A DNA stretch of 64,000 nucleotides from positions 38,195,213 through 38,259,212 of the forward strand of contig OX467084.1 of the NCBI GenBank assembly GCA_950106755.1, read 5' to 3'. Both the position numbers and the translations under genes were made by a program. Below, piece after piece: positions 35,906 through 47,055 of the stretch (the first letter of the stretch is position 1; each line of letters opens with the position of its first letter). Under the pieces are notes generated by a model. That model worked only from the letters and a program-made list of their open reading frames with translations, had not been told where the DNA came from and did not search any database. The stretch comes from Climacium dendroides (taxonomy: Eukaryota > Streptophyta > Bryopsida > Hypnales > Climaciaceae).

Positions 35906-36134
35906 TTAATCCCTTAATGCCTCAATCCTTTTTTGAATTTTTGCACATTTTTGCATATATCTTTGTTCAAAAATATAGTTTATTGCAATTTCATGAAATT
36001 GGTTATTAAGGAAGGTTGTTTTTTCAAGATTCAAGTGTTACATTGGATGAATGAGAAATTAGTTGTATAAAACAGCACTTGCAAGTCTTTTGTTCATTGT
36101 TCAAAATGTGGACGTCGAAGTGCTTAAGGGTTAA
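35906..36134. mobile_element. Small TTAA-ended inverted-repeat element
   Basis: Begins TTAATCCCTTAATGC and ends GTGCTTAAGGGTTAA, inverted copies with about two mismatches. It is 229 bp long and has no coding frame. The ends resemble the TTAACCCCTAAAGG family further on. Confidence 0.5.
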
Positions 36135-36568
36135 TAGTACTAGGCTTGTCTACCTCAAGAGAAAGGACCGACGAGGGGATGAGAATTGCTCGGCATGTTT
36201 CCCACCACTAGCATAGCGTTTTTTAACTTTCTTTTTAACCCTTAACCCTTTGATTAATGACTAAGAAGCCCGAATTGGGTTTTAGGTTTTTAAGCAATTT
36301 TGAAGAGTTTATATAGGTTTTCAAAATCTATTTTAATAATTATTTATTTAAACCAATGTATGCAATGTTCTTAATTCAAGCTAATGATATAATAAAATTT
36401 TCCATTTCCATTGTACTTTCTACAATATAATCAATCAAAGTATGCAACTTAAAATCATGAATTCTTAGTACGTAAAGGCTTAAACGCCGGGCTGGTGATT
36501 GTGGAAATCATCCCTTTTGGAACTGTGTGAAATCATCTAGTTTAAAAAAACCAAAAATATTCATTAGG

Positions 36569-37043
36569 GGTAGTCACACCTTCTCCGAGAAGCAAAAATT
36601 CTTCAAGAATGAGAAGTGGGTGAGAAAAAAAGGGAGCTAATGGAAAATTGTTGTGCATGAAGGTGCGACCTCCCCCCCTTTGATGTGTGAAGCATGGAAA
36701 ATGGAGAATGGATTTACATGCTTGTAGTAAATCGATAAGTTTGCACAATGCACAGTTTGAGGAGCCAATTATAGAGGCTGGAGTTTAGGGCTGAATCATG
36801 ACAGACATGTGTGGCCTTCAAATCGGCAAAGCGGGGGTGAAAATCCTTATCGTTAGATCAAAAGATATCTATGAAATCTTTCGAACGTTCATTTCTTCAG
36901 CACCCAAGGAGGAGAATGGGCCGGTTCAATCAACGGGGAATGGGAGCTCTACAAGATACGGGACGGGCGGATGGCCAACCGGGAAAGTGCCACGTCCCAA
37001 TTTTTTGTTAATTGAACGCGGAATGAAGAAGGTGTGACTACCT
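36569..37043. mobile_element. Inverted-repeat element with GGTAGTCACACCTTCT ends
   Basis: GGTAGTCACACCTTCT starts and its complement AAGAAGGTGTGACTACC ends a 475-bp segment that is more GC-rich than its surroundings. A 79-codon plus-strand frame (36798-37037) lies inside but matches no family I know. No clear target duplication. Confidence 0.45.
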
Positions 37044-37170
37044 TTATTGGGAGCCAGACTACTATAGAAGCTTTCCCCTCCTTTCCCCCTTTAATTATGA
37101 GGATGAGTAGTAACATTTCTGTCCTACACAGGAGAATTTCTTATCATTCATCAGACCCCAAACCTCTGTG

Positions 37171-37468
37171 TAAGGTAGGTGGCTCTTAAACCAACCTGGT
37201 TCTAAAAAAACGATCTGGTACATTTTACTTCTGAAATCTACTAATTGCGTACATTTTAGAAGGGGGTCGGTTTTAGAAACCACTGCGTTTCAACTTCAAA
37301 AATTTGCAACTAATTCCACAAAGGTCCAAAAAATATGAAACGACTTGGATTAGATGCCTATTCCTTTTTTCTTCCTACTAAAATTCACCGAAAATTGTTT
37401 TGAGATGTTTAGCTATCCCAAAAATGCAATCAGCTCTTAAAGGGTCGGTTTAAGAGCCACCTACCTTA
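37171..37468. mobile_element. MITE with 22-bp perfect ends, 298 bp
   Basis: Ends TAAGGTAGGTGGCTCTTAAA (plus CC) and their exact complement lie 298 bp apart, with TG outside both. The interior contains GTTTCAACTTCAAAAATT and AAAAAATATGAAACGACTTG words that recur around 47105-47200, 49730-49830 (inverted) and 58500-58560. These are therefore probably related, less complete copies. Confidence 0.78.
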
Positions 37469-37472
37469 TGGG

Positions 37473-38422
37473 TTAACCCCTGAACGTCACAGGGGACAAA
37501 AAAACGTCCTCACAGTCTAAAAGTCAAATTCAAAGGGCTGTAACTTTTGCTTCCAATGTCCAAATTCAATAAAACTTATTGGAGAAGTTGCGCATACTAG
37601 TCTAGTTTGTGTGATAAAAAATTTAGATCAATATAAGATTTACAATAGTTTTGAGAGTTAATCGAAGTTCACAGGTTCAATTTGAGTTCACCAAATTGCA
37701 TTTGATGGTTGCAACTTTGGAGGCTTGTATCTTTGTAATCTAATGTTTTTTTTCAATAAAATTTGTTGGGTTTTGTTTCCACTGAAGTCTATTTATTGTG
37801 GTAAAGTTTTCATGTCAATCCGAGTTGTTTTGAATGATTGGGAGCAATTCAAAGTTCAAAATCCAGACATTGGTGAATTCCAGTGAACTTTGGTGGCCTA
37901 TAACTTCTTCATACAATGTCCAAATCCAATAAAACTTATTGGAGAAGTTGCGCATACTAGTCTAGTTGGTGTGGTTAAAATTTCATAGCAATCCAAGAAG
38001 TTATGAGTCACTGAGAAGCATTTTAGTAGAAAGAGGTTCAGTCACAGATGTGATTTTTTGTTGCTTTTTTGACTGTTTTCTGACATTTCAAATCCATTTT
38101 GCAGACACAATGATTCATTTGAATGATATCTTTTTTCACCGAATTGCATATATTCTGGTTTTGAATCACTTTGTAGTTTAAAGTTTTTTCGTTTGAGTAG
38201 TTTTAGAAATCGAATTTCACCTCCAAATGTGTTTTTAAGAAAATTTCAGCACCTTTTTTCAACACTAATTAAATATTATAATCTTTCAATCTATACGGTC
38301 AAATGACCCCAAATTTGTTCCACACCATCTACAACATGCACACTACAATATTGTACGGTTGAGATCTTCATACCTTACTCTAATTTGGACTTTTCAGACT
38401 TGCAAAGGAAGGCAGTTTTTAA
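37473..38422. mobile_element. Dispersed ~0.95-kb repeat, copy 2
   Basis: Direct copy of 20049-21028, sharing CTAATGTTTTTTTTCAATAA, TTCACAGGTTCAATTTGAGT and many shorter words. TTAA occurs at each end (TTAACCCCTGAACGTCA and GGCAGTTTTTAA). A ~180-bp sub-repeat is visible: TTGGAGAAGTTGCGCATACT occurs twice within it, about 360 bp apart, with a third, diverged unit between. It has no coding capacity. Confidence 0.6.
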
Positions 38423-38439
38423 GCCTGACGTTTAGAGTG

Positions 38440-39175
38440 TATTGACACACCAGTTGCCAATGTCCAGTCAGCCAAGTGCACCGAAACACTGGACTGGACC
38501 CAGGTGAGGTACTGTACAAGTCTGCCGGCCGTCCGTCTGTCTGTCTCCCTCCCTCCCTCCCTCCCATAGCATAAGCTCGTCACAAATCACTGTCACATCC
38601 CTCTGCGCTGTGCAGTCACTCAGTCAGGTGAGGTGAGGTGAGGTCAGGTGCGGCTTCACTTCATTAATCACCACCCCTGTCCTGTCCTTCCGTAGCTGGG
38701 CCTGCAGCCCTTTTCCACCCACTGAACTGAATGAAACATGGCAGGACGGACGCACACAGACACACAGACAGGCCGATCGATCGATCGATCGATCTTTTTC
38801 CAGTCCTTGCGTGGTGGAATCGGATTTCCACTTGGGGCCACTTTTGGGAGGGAGCAGTGCTGGGAGCTGAGCGAGTGACAGGAGCGCCAGGACAACGACG
38901 CTGCAGGCCAGGCTCACTTAACTCACTTGGGCTCTGGAAGCTCACTTCCTGTCCAGTCCTTCCTGTACTTCAAGTCAGTGCTTATCTATAACTGAAGCTC
39001 TGCAAAGGAACAGGCACAGGCAGGCAGGAAGGCAGGGTGCAGGACACACTGTGAACGGAAGCAAATTCCGGCGCTTTCTCAACCAATAAGGGCTTAGGCT
39101 GAGGAAGGGAGGTACACCACTGACCTCAGACCGCCATCTTCACGCTGTGTACATCTCCAAAATCAGCGCTGAACC
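38440..39175. other. GC-rich island with microsatellites, function unknown
   Basis: Clearly higher GC than its surroundings. It contains CTGTCTGTCTCCCTCCCTCC (38534 onward), GGTGAGGTGAGGTGAGGT near 38630, and five GATC units at 38775-38794. Several overlapping short frames on both strands exist, one starting with a hydrophobic MSLACSVVVLALLSLAQL on the minus strand (38624-38917). Overlap in many frames and the simple repeats argue against coding. It could be an unannotated promoter, a 5' exon region or an old GC-rich insertion. Confidence 0.4.
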
Positions 39176-39179
39176 TCTG

Positions 39180-39920
39180 TGGAAGAAACGCTTTGTAGAA
39201 CCGAACTTGGTTCTTTAATAACTTTTGCATACAATATCGAAATGCGCGTTGAAACCTCCTTTCACTTGTCAAGAAGAACATGTGAAAATTCGTCCAAGTT
39301 AATAATAGAAAATAGGCTCAGTAGCAAAAAGAAGTGGCGGTTTTGGGTGTACCTACCTTTAGTTGGAGGCATGGGGGAGCTGGTGGAAGGGGGGTTCTAG
39401 GAAGGGGGTTTGTAGGGCCCTTTGTGGGTGCTTCATGTTGCCTGGCGAGAAGCTCCATCTCTTTCCATAAGCTAACTCTTTAAGCATCACCATCCATTCA
39501 CTAGGAAGCTCCTGGTTTGGGTTTGGGTTTGGGCTTGGGCTTGGATGTGGCTAGCAAGGAAAAAGTGGTTAACCACGGATTTGGGAAGGGACAAAAAAAT
39601 CCTAGTCATAGTACAAATGGTTCTCGAAGGAGAGTGTCCTTGCCATGCTAGTTGACTCATGTTAGATCTTGTCGCTTTATTGGTTTATGGATCGTTTCTT
39701 ACCCTTTTTGCTAATCAACTAACATTTCGGCTAGATCTTGATTTGGACAAGTCATTAGTACACGACATTGGCTTTTTTAGGAGTGTTCACTTCCCTGGGA
39801 ATGAGTGGGGGATGGAAGCAACCCAAAGTTGTAGGGCTTGGACCAACCCATTTCCCCAGCCTTGCTTTGGGGAATGGCAGGCGACACTCTTACTTCTAAA
39901 GCAACACTGCAGACATTTTC
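39180..39920. other. Intergenic DNA, nothing supportable
   Basis: Contains a short GGGTTT/GGGCTT stretch (39508-39545). A 118-codon frame (39659-40015) runs into the repeat end that follows and has no recognised motif. Confidence 0.4.
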
Positions 39921-39924
39921 TGCT

Positions 39925-40030
39925 GATGAATGACAAAGAATTTCTCTATGTAGGACAAAAATGCAATTGTTCATCCATGGAATTTTGTACAAAAAGTAGA
40001 GATCATGAATGGTAGTTTGACCTCCAAAGA
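39925..40030 (+). repeat. Solo end of the GATGAATGACAAAGAA fold-back family
   Basis: It matches the left end of the element at 30147: GATGAATGACAAAGAATTTC, then TAGGACAAAAATGCAATTGT, TTCATCC and GGTAGTTTGACCTCCAAAG. No inverted partner was found downstream, so this is a truncated or solo copy. An inverted piece of the same end lies at 37093-37155. Confidence 0.6.
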
Positions 40031-40139
40031 AATTTTTTTAAGTAGATGATGTTGTACAAAACCAAACAAGATGATTTTTACAGTCACCAACTAAGCATTT
40101 AAGGGGTAAAAGACAAGACTAGTGACTTTAGTTGATGTT

Positions 40140-40690
40140 ACCACACAAACACACACATAACTCAAATTCATTCAATTAACACACTCATAAACTCCCAACC
40201 TGGGCATACACACAAAACAATAAAAAAATACACAACACATTTGGCTGGAACACGACTGGAATTCACTCAACAGATGGTAAAGAAAAATGAGAAAAATCAC
40301 AAATGAAATAGGAATCCGAAATTGATATTTACCAAATTGAAAAAGACAAATTAACTGCAAAAATAACCACCACTCAACACAACCATGAACCCAAAATTGG
40401 TATTACCTTTGCAACTTCCAACTCGGATTGGACTTTCCAACTAGGTTCAAAGTCTAATTTGGCAGCTAACACCTACTGACACTAAACTCCGACTTGGATT
40501 GACTACCAAATTCGAAATCATAATTGGCCCCAACACCTAATTGATCTTCATCCATCACATCAAAAATATCCGAATTGGAATTAATTAGCCCATCAAAACA
40601 ACCAAATTGGACACCAAATTCACAAACAATAAAACACCCTCTCCAATTAGGCCAAAGAAAAAAATGCAAAATACACATCCTAATTGGTTA
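40140..40690. repeat. C-rich/G-poor block with CCAAATTGG/CCGAATTGG words
   Basis: Strand-biased in the sense opposite to 22141-23090 (a sample line has 13 C to 6 G) and rich in ACCAAATTGGAC, CGAATTGGAATT and AACACCTAATTG words. It is probably the same class of sequence in inverted orientation. No gene recognised. Confidence 0.42.
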
Positions 40691-40719
40691 TCTACAAGAC
40701 GATTCACACTATGAGGTGG

Positions 40720-40825
40720 GGCTAGATTGTCTTTTTTACCACACCGATTGCTTGTCAACAGAACAAGAAAGCTTGGGTTTGCCAAACTTTGAATGGAAAC
40801 GGTGTGGTAAAAAAAACAATCTAGC
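40720..40825. repeat. Hairpin with flanking direct repeat
   Basis: GGCTAGATTGTCTTTTTTACC and its inverted copy GGTAAAAAAAACAATCTAGC form ~26-base arms that continue into ACACCG/CGGTGT. The phrase GCCAAACTTTGAATGGAAAC occurs directly before and directly after the right arm (about 40779-40798 and 40824-40844), so the right arm sits inside a short duplication. No superfamily assigned. Confidence 0.6.
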
Positions 40826-40849
40826 CAAACTTTGAATGGAAACGTGTCC

Positions 40850-42190
40850 CTTGGGCACTCAAGGTTTCTGATGGGGCCTTTATTGGGGAACTTCATTTGG
40901 TTGAGAATTTCATTTGGTCCGCAGCATCAATATTGGCTATGAGGTTAAAAAGAAACAAGAGCCTAACCCTGGAGCGCTCCAACATCCATTTTTGGGACGA
41001 TGAACAAATTGAAGTTTTTGTTTCTATCTTGTTCCTGCTTGGATGAAAGTCATCCTAATTTTTGGTGATCTTTATCAAGTTCTTGTCTTATCTAATGGTT
41101 GGATTTGGTGTTGTTAGAATATAATTTTTTTTTAAATTACAAATGCAGAAGTGTGTCAAGTGGTCAAATTGCATTGACTCTAGTTCAAAACTAGATTTGC
41201 AAAAATGAGGTCATAGATGTAAAGAACACAAAAATTTCAAAAAATCACCATGTCAAGAGAACCTCATTTTGAATCCGTTCCAATAAGTTTTGCTCAAAAA
41301 ATGATAATATTTTGCTTGTAATCAAATTTTGAAGGAATTTTGAATTTTTCCTTTCCAAATTTATATAAAAATTTTGGTGATAGCATTGGTGAATCTAACC
41401 ATATGGATGGAATCTAAAAATCAAGTTCTACAACTTTCCTTTGTATATCACTTCTAAAATATTCTTCCAAATAGCACTTTATTATGATTTTCTCCAAATC
41501 GTCAATTTTGGAGAAGAGTCCAGACGTTTTGAGGTTAATAGGAGTGGGGAAGGAGAGCACAAAAAACTTGCATACATTCAATTCAATAGTTGCAAAAATT
41601 TAGAGTCACAATGGGAGCTGTTCAGCTTTGTATAGGCAACTAGCAACTTTTTTGCCTCTCCAAGCTTTTTTGTCCTTCCCATCTCCTATTTGATAATGCA
41701 AATGCTCTACAAGCATCCACACTATTGGATTGAATAAGGGGCAAGGATGCTAAAGACTAAGGTCGAGCTAACTTACTTATCCTACTATGAAGGCACCAAC
41801 AAAACAAAAAAGCACTACCTTGTCAAAATTAGACCTCCAAACATGAATCTAACGCGGTTGCACAAATGTTCAACAAGCCCAAAGTGAAGTCATTTTGATA
41901 CGAGAGCTCATTGATTCTGTTTTTATTGGGCTTAGAAAGCAACATGGTGACGTGATTCGGGTCTAGCTAGTAGGGCACATTTAAAGGCATGTCCAATCAA
42001 TCTTCAATTAAATAGAAGCTTTCTAGGTAGTAGGATGGATCCTAGGCCATTTAAGATCACAAAAGACTACTTGCAATACCTGCCCAAGATTTTCAAAGTG
42101 CCCCCTTGTTCCATCCAATGATGTGAAGTTGTGTGGTAAAAAAAGCCCTTAGAATCTCTTTGTTTATTGTTTGAAATTGGGATGTTGGAG
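40850..42190. other. AT-rich intergenic DNA, nothing supportable
   Basis: No gene, RNA gene or element ends recognised. Confidence 0.4.
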
Positions 42191-42192
42191 GC

Positions 42193-43241
42193 TTAATCCT
42201 TAAAGGACCAAATTGTGTTTTTGGCAACATAGCAATTTGAGGCAACTTGTTATGAATGGAAACTTTATTTTTTTCTTTGAAGTTTTCAAACAACATGTGC
42301 CCCAAAAGTAGCTTCAATCCCTAAAGTTCTATGACTGTGTTTTCACCAAAAACACTCCAAAACTGCCATTTCTAGTACAAGTACCAAATTTTAGAAAAAA
42401 ACTTTTTTTGATATATGTAACCATAGGATCTTGCAGTATGCTGATTTGAGAACATGTGAAAAAAAATTCAGAAATTCCCACTGCATAGATTGCAAGATAT
42501 AAGCATTCAAATTCACTAAAATCATTTTTTTGGCCCTGCAAAAAATAAGGCAGTTGCACTTCACAAGCTCACTTTTCTATGAAAAAATGTCCAAAATGGT
42601 AGTGCTTCTATGGATTCTTTTTCCTAGACAAGTTGGTCACATACTTCAAAAGCTTTAGATCATTTGGAATTGTACAACATATAGGAAAAAATATTAAGTA
42701 GACAGTAGTAGAGAATGATTTAAAACACTAAATTGTTAAGAATTTAATTATGGAATTGAAAAATGAAAATTCCAATGGTTGCAATGTTGTAATAAACAAT
42801 CTACATCCTATGATTTTATATTTTTCCAAAAATATTAAAATTGAGTTAGATAAAGGATTTCAAAATTTATTTTAGAATAGAGAATCTATAATTGCCCGTA
42901 AACAAAAAAATCCTCTTAACTTTTGAATCATTAATCAAAATGGAATGATTCAAAGTTTTCCACATACATATAACTCTAGAAAACCAATTCCAAATTTTTT
43001 TTTATGAAAAAAGTGATTTTTTCTAATCTACTTAAACTGCCCATTTACAAAAAAACACATATTAGGCCATAACCTTTGATTAATATTTCCAAATGTCATG
43101 AAATTTATTGCATATGAAAGGTATTCCTTATTCCCACCTTCTATTAAAATTTGGGCCAAAAATATGGAAATCTCTAGTCACATGTACTTGCCCAAAATTG
43201 CTATGTAGCTAAAAAATGCATGCTAGTCCTTTAGGGGTTAA
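42193..43241. mobile_element. TTAACCCCTAAAGGAC-ended element (1.05 kb)
   Basis: It begins TTAATCCTTAAAGGACCAAA and ends with the inverted GTCCTTTAGGGGTTAA. A second matching word pair lies further in (CATAGCAATTT and AAATTGCTATG). Relatives occur at 45532-47055, 50464-51194, 52713-53272 and 56955-57851. All are non-coding and end in TTAA or a one-base variant. The TTAA tetranucleotide could be a target duplication, as for piggyBac-type elements, or part of the end itself. The superfamily is not established. Confidence 0.62.
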
Positions 43242-43893
43242 AGCTCAATAATTTTTATAACTTTTGATTGTATGGTTAAAAAGTTATTATATAATATGTA
43301 ATTTTTTTAAACTATGGGCAACTTAGGCAATTCAAACAAAATTCTATAAAAAATCATTTTTTTAAGAAATATTTTTTTAACTAGTTCTTTAGATTTATAT
43401 ATACATGGAAAGCTTTGGATCATTCCATTTTAATTAATGAGATGAAAGTTATAAGGAGTTTTAGTTTGCGGGTAGTTATAGAATGTCTAGTCTAAAATAA
43501 ACTTTGAAGTCCTTTGTCTTACTCAATTTTCAATATTTTTGGAAAAAAATAAAATCATAGGATGTAGATTGTTTATTATAACATTGAACCCAATGGGATG
43601 AGCGTTTTTCAAGTTCATAACTAAATTCTTACCAATTTAATATTTGAATTATTCTCTACTTCTTTATGCTTAGTATTTTTTTCGTATATGTTGTACAATT
43701 CCAAATGATCTAAACTTTTTTCAAGCATGAAGGCAACTTGCCTTGAAGAAGGAATCCAAAGAAGGATCACGAACATGGATGTGACCTTGTGAAGTGCAAT
43801 TTATTTTTTCTAAAATTTGGTACTTGTACTAGAAATGATAGTTTTGGAGTAGTTTTGGTGAAAATATAGTCAAAAAGTCTTAGAGGTTAAGAA
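43242..43893. repeat. Inverted partial copy forming a large fold-back with 42314-43100
   Basis: Reads as the reverse complement of the preceding element's interior. TAATTAATGAGATGAAAGTT, ACATATAGGAAAAAATAT-type words, TTGTACAATTCCAAATGATC and GGTACTTGTACTAGAAATGA are the inverted partners of sequences at 42370-42960. It ends TCTTAGAGGTTAA. Together the two halves could make a ~1.5-kb imperfect hairpin. Confidence 0.7.
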
Positions 43894-44081
43894 TTTAACC
43901 CTTGAAAGTATTTGGGGAGTCATGTATAGCGCCATATTTCAATGATCATAGAACACAAATATTATGTAAAACTTATGACAATATATATGCCATTGAATAG
44001 ATATTTTAACACGTAATTTTTTTTAAATTGTGTTATTTGGGCTTGACTATTTTGACTTTAGGTGGCATAACTTTTGCTCTC

Positions 44082-44204
44082 AATAACAACCATTATTGAA
44101 AGAGTTTCAAGAAGCATTTTAGGATGGTGCCTATTATTAAGCCTCCTTTAGTAATAGGCAGTGTTCTAAGATGCTTCTTCAAACACTTTCAATAATGGTT
44201 ATTC
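44082..44204. repeat. Hairpin, ~55-base arms
   Basis: AATAACAACCATTATTGAAA followed by GTTTCAAGAAGCATTTTAGG is mirrored by CTAAGATGCTTCTTCAAACA followed by CTTTCAATAATGGTTATT, with the TGCCTATTA arms also pairing. The loop is ~15-20 bases. Mismatches are scattered. It may be an old fold-back MITE; a small-RNA precursor is possible but not shown. Confidence 0.65.
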
Positions 44205-44209
44205 TGAAG

Positions 44210-45531
44210 GAATAGCGACACTTGAAGTCAATCTAAAAAATTAAAAGTTCTAAGCAATTTCATTAGTGAAAAGCTTTGAATTGCCCCAACATGACTAATG
44301 AATTTTCTTAGCTTTGCTCCAAATCTCAAATGCCTTTCGTTTTGAACTTGATGATCATAGTAAGAGTAACATTTGTTTATTGTCATGAATTCATGTAAAT
44401 TCCTTTCAAAGGTGTGTCCTTAGAGCATCTGCACCCATGCTCTAAAAAGATGGCCTCAACAACTCTCCAAAGAGGCCTACATGAGAAAATTTTCTCTGAC
44501 CTAAGCCCTTGCAAGAGGTAGAATTTGAACATGCTCTATGAAACAAATTGTGCAATCAAGGGTTTATACAATCACTCCAAAGTGTAGATTTGATGTATTT
44601 TTGACATTGTTTGGTCTTATAAGAGGTTGATTCCTTGCTTGCTTCAGAGCATTGTGAGCTATTTGGGAAGTACCATACATGTGGTGGAAGTGTGGTCAAA
44701 GGCAAGTAGTTGTTGTGGACCTCAAAAAACAAATCCAAAGCAAGCCCTCTAAGTTATGTCATAAATTGAGGACAATAGTGGGCTCTTATTCCAACCTTCT
44801 TCAAACAATCCCTACAACAAGCTGTGAAATGGATAGTAAGCGATTATGAAATGAACTGCCCATAATGTGAGAGTATAATAAAAATTGTTAAATATTGCTT
44901 TATACTTTGCCAATGGATGGAATAAAATCTAGAGTGGTTCCATTTTAAAGCCATGGTGTATTCACTTAATTTTTGTAAAGGAAAAATCGGCTGCCCAATT
45001 GCCTTCTTAGAAATGCTAAAGAATGTTGTATTACTTTTTCCAAGCTGTTGTGCTTGTTTTGGTCAAGCCATATCTTTTTTCAGACTGCGTGTGTGGGTTT
45101 TGCAAGGCCTATGATTAGAAATAGGTGCCTATGACAAAATTCTTTGAAAATTCATAAGTAATTCATAAATGCTCTTAAAAATATGAAACCAATTGTGTTA
45201 GATTCCATATGAGTTTCTCATCAAGTGATAAATAAGGGAAAATACTTTGGGGCATTTGAAACCCATCAGAAAGGCCGACCAGACCTTAAAGGATTGCTTC
45301 AGAAGCACACTACCTTATGGGTGCAAGTGCTCTGACCTTCATACCTATCAGTGTTCGGGACCACTACAATGGTGACCCAATTTTCTTCATCAAATAAATT
45401 TTTACAAAGATGATAGACTCTATTGGTGATATACTCTACAGTAGGAGATCCATAAAGTGCCCAGGTTTAAATTTAAGAATCTACCTTCTGAAATGTACAC
45501 TATTTGTACATTTTGCTTTTTCATTGTATCA
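44210..45531. other. AT-rich intergenic DNA; pieces of dispersed repeats
   Basis: A segment around 45080-45320 (AATAGGTGCCTATGAC, TTTGAAAATTCATAAGTAAT) recurs at 49040-49240, so it is a dispersed repeat. Otherwise nothing supportable. Confidence 0.45.
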
Positions 45532-47055
45532 ATAATCCCTAAAGGTTTTTGACTACGTTTTTGCCAAAACTACTCCAAAATTGTCATTTCTAGGACAAGT
45601 ATTAAAAAAAAAATTAAAATACATTTTCAGACGCATGTAAAAGTAGGATCCTATAGTACACTAGTTTGAAAAGATGTGGAAAAAATTTCAGAAATTTTCA
45701 TTGTGTAGATTGCAAGATATTAGTGTTTGAAGTGACAAAGCCCCATATTTTGGCCCTGCAAAATTTGGGTAGTGGCACTTCACAAGGTCACATTTGTATG
45801 GAAAATGTCCAAAATGGTGGTGTGTTTTTAAATTTATTATTTAAGTCTAGTTAGCTACATGCTTGAAAATTTTCAAATCATTTGGAATTATACAACATAT
45901 AGAAAAAGAATAGTAGGTGGAAAGAAGTAGAGAATGATTCAAAATACTAAATTGATAAGAATTTAATTATGAAATTGAAAAATGATAATCCCAATGGTTG
46001 TAATGATGTACTAAACAATATACACCTATAATTTTTATTTTTATTTCCAAAATATTTAAAATTGAGTTTAACAAAGGACTTCAAAGTTCTTTTAAGAGTA
46101 TAGATTCTATACCTACCCACAAACTATCCACAACTAAAACTCCTCATAACTTTCATCTTGTTAATCAAAATGGAATGATTCAAAGCTTTTCATGTATGTA
46201 TAAATCTAAAGAATCAATTTCAAATTTCTATTTAGTAAAAAAGTAATTTAAAAAAAATTGCCCAAACTGCCTGTCCTCAGAAGAAAACAACATATCATGT
46301 AATAACATTTTAACCATGTCAAAAGCTATGAAAATTGTTGGGACTTATAGCTACACCTTAACCACATGTTGTGTGAAAACACGGGGAGGACACTCTCATT
46401 ACATTCGGGGTACCCACATGCGGCGAAGTGATTTTTTGACCCCCTATTTACTTTGGAATAAACTATAATTTCATCCTAAAATTTTGAGCTTTGTTTAACA
46501 ATGACTAAAGGTTTCTATTGACAAAAATTTCAATTCCAAATAACATAAGATATGTTGTCTAGAAAAGGTTGAAAAATGAACTAAAATGGCATGGTTTTCA
46601 ACTAAAATATTATAGAGATCACATAATAATGACTATTGCATCGATATTCAACCAAAGTAAACTTTCAATAGAAAGCTATTTTATAGAATTTTTTTTTCAT
46701 TTTTCAAATTTTTTTTCTTATATAATATAGGGGTGTGAAAGTAATTTTTAGCTTTACAGTGTATCTTTTTTCTTCTAAAATTTGTAACTAATTCTTATTA
46801 ACATAAAAAAATACCAATAATTCAGAATATAAACTTTTAAAGTAGCACAATCTATTCATAATTATTTTTTGGAAAAAAAAAATTTAGGATGTATTACATG
46901 TATTACATTTTCTGCCACACGTAGGTTTTTAAAACACGGGGAGTGTCCCCCCCGTGTGTGAAAATTTCAAAGAAAAAAGATAAAAATCCATTTATAGTGA
47001 GTTGTCCAAGATATCTACGATACCCAAATATATTATTTGGGAATTTAGGGGATAA
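45532..47055. mobile_element. TTAA-family element interrupted by a hAT-like insertion
   Basis: The left end is ATAATCCCTAAAGG and the right end is AATTTAGGGGATAA, degenerate versions of the family ends. The interior aligns in the same order with 42314-43241: ACATATAGAAAAAGAATAGT, AATCAAAATGGAATGATTCA and others. Removing the 577-bp insertion and one 8-bp duplicate leaves ~940 bp, close to its relatives (about 900-1050 bp). Confidence 0.62.
46380..46956. mobile_element. hAT-like non-autonomous element, 577 bp, TSD TGTGAAAA
   Basis: The ends are CACGGGGAGGACACTC and GAGTGTCCCCCCCGTG (inverted, one mismatch). TGTGAAAA occurs directly outside both (46372-46379 and 46957-46964). The related copy at 51103-51115 has the uninterrupted counterpart TTGTATGAAAATTTCAGC, which supports insertion into an existing repeat. 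An 8-bp duplication fits hAT; a 9-bp reading (GTGTGAAAA) would fit Mutator and cannot be excluded. It has no transposase. Confidence 0.78.

Noticed and set aside
20049..38422. The two direct ~0.95-kb repeats as LTRs of one retrotransposon
   Set aside because: They lie 16 kb apart with unrelated genes and elements between, no gag/pol, no primer-binding site, and do not show TG...CA ends.
38624..38917. Possible small secreted protein with hydrophobic start
   Set aside because: The region has overlapping frames on both strands, simple repeats inside the frame, and no TATA, leader or conserved C-terminus.
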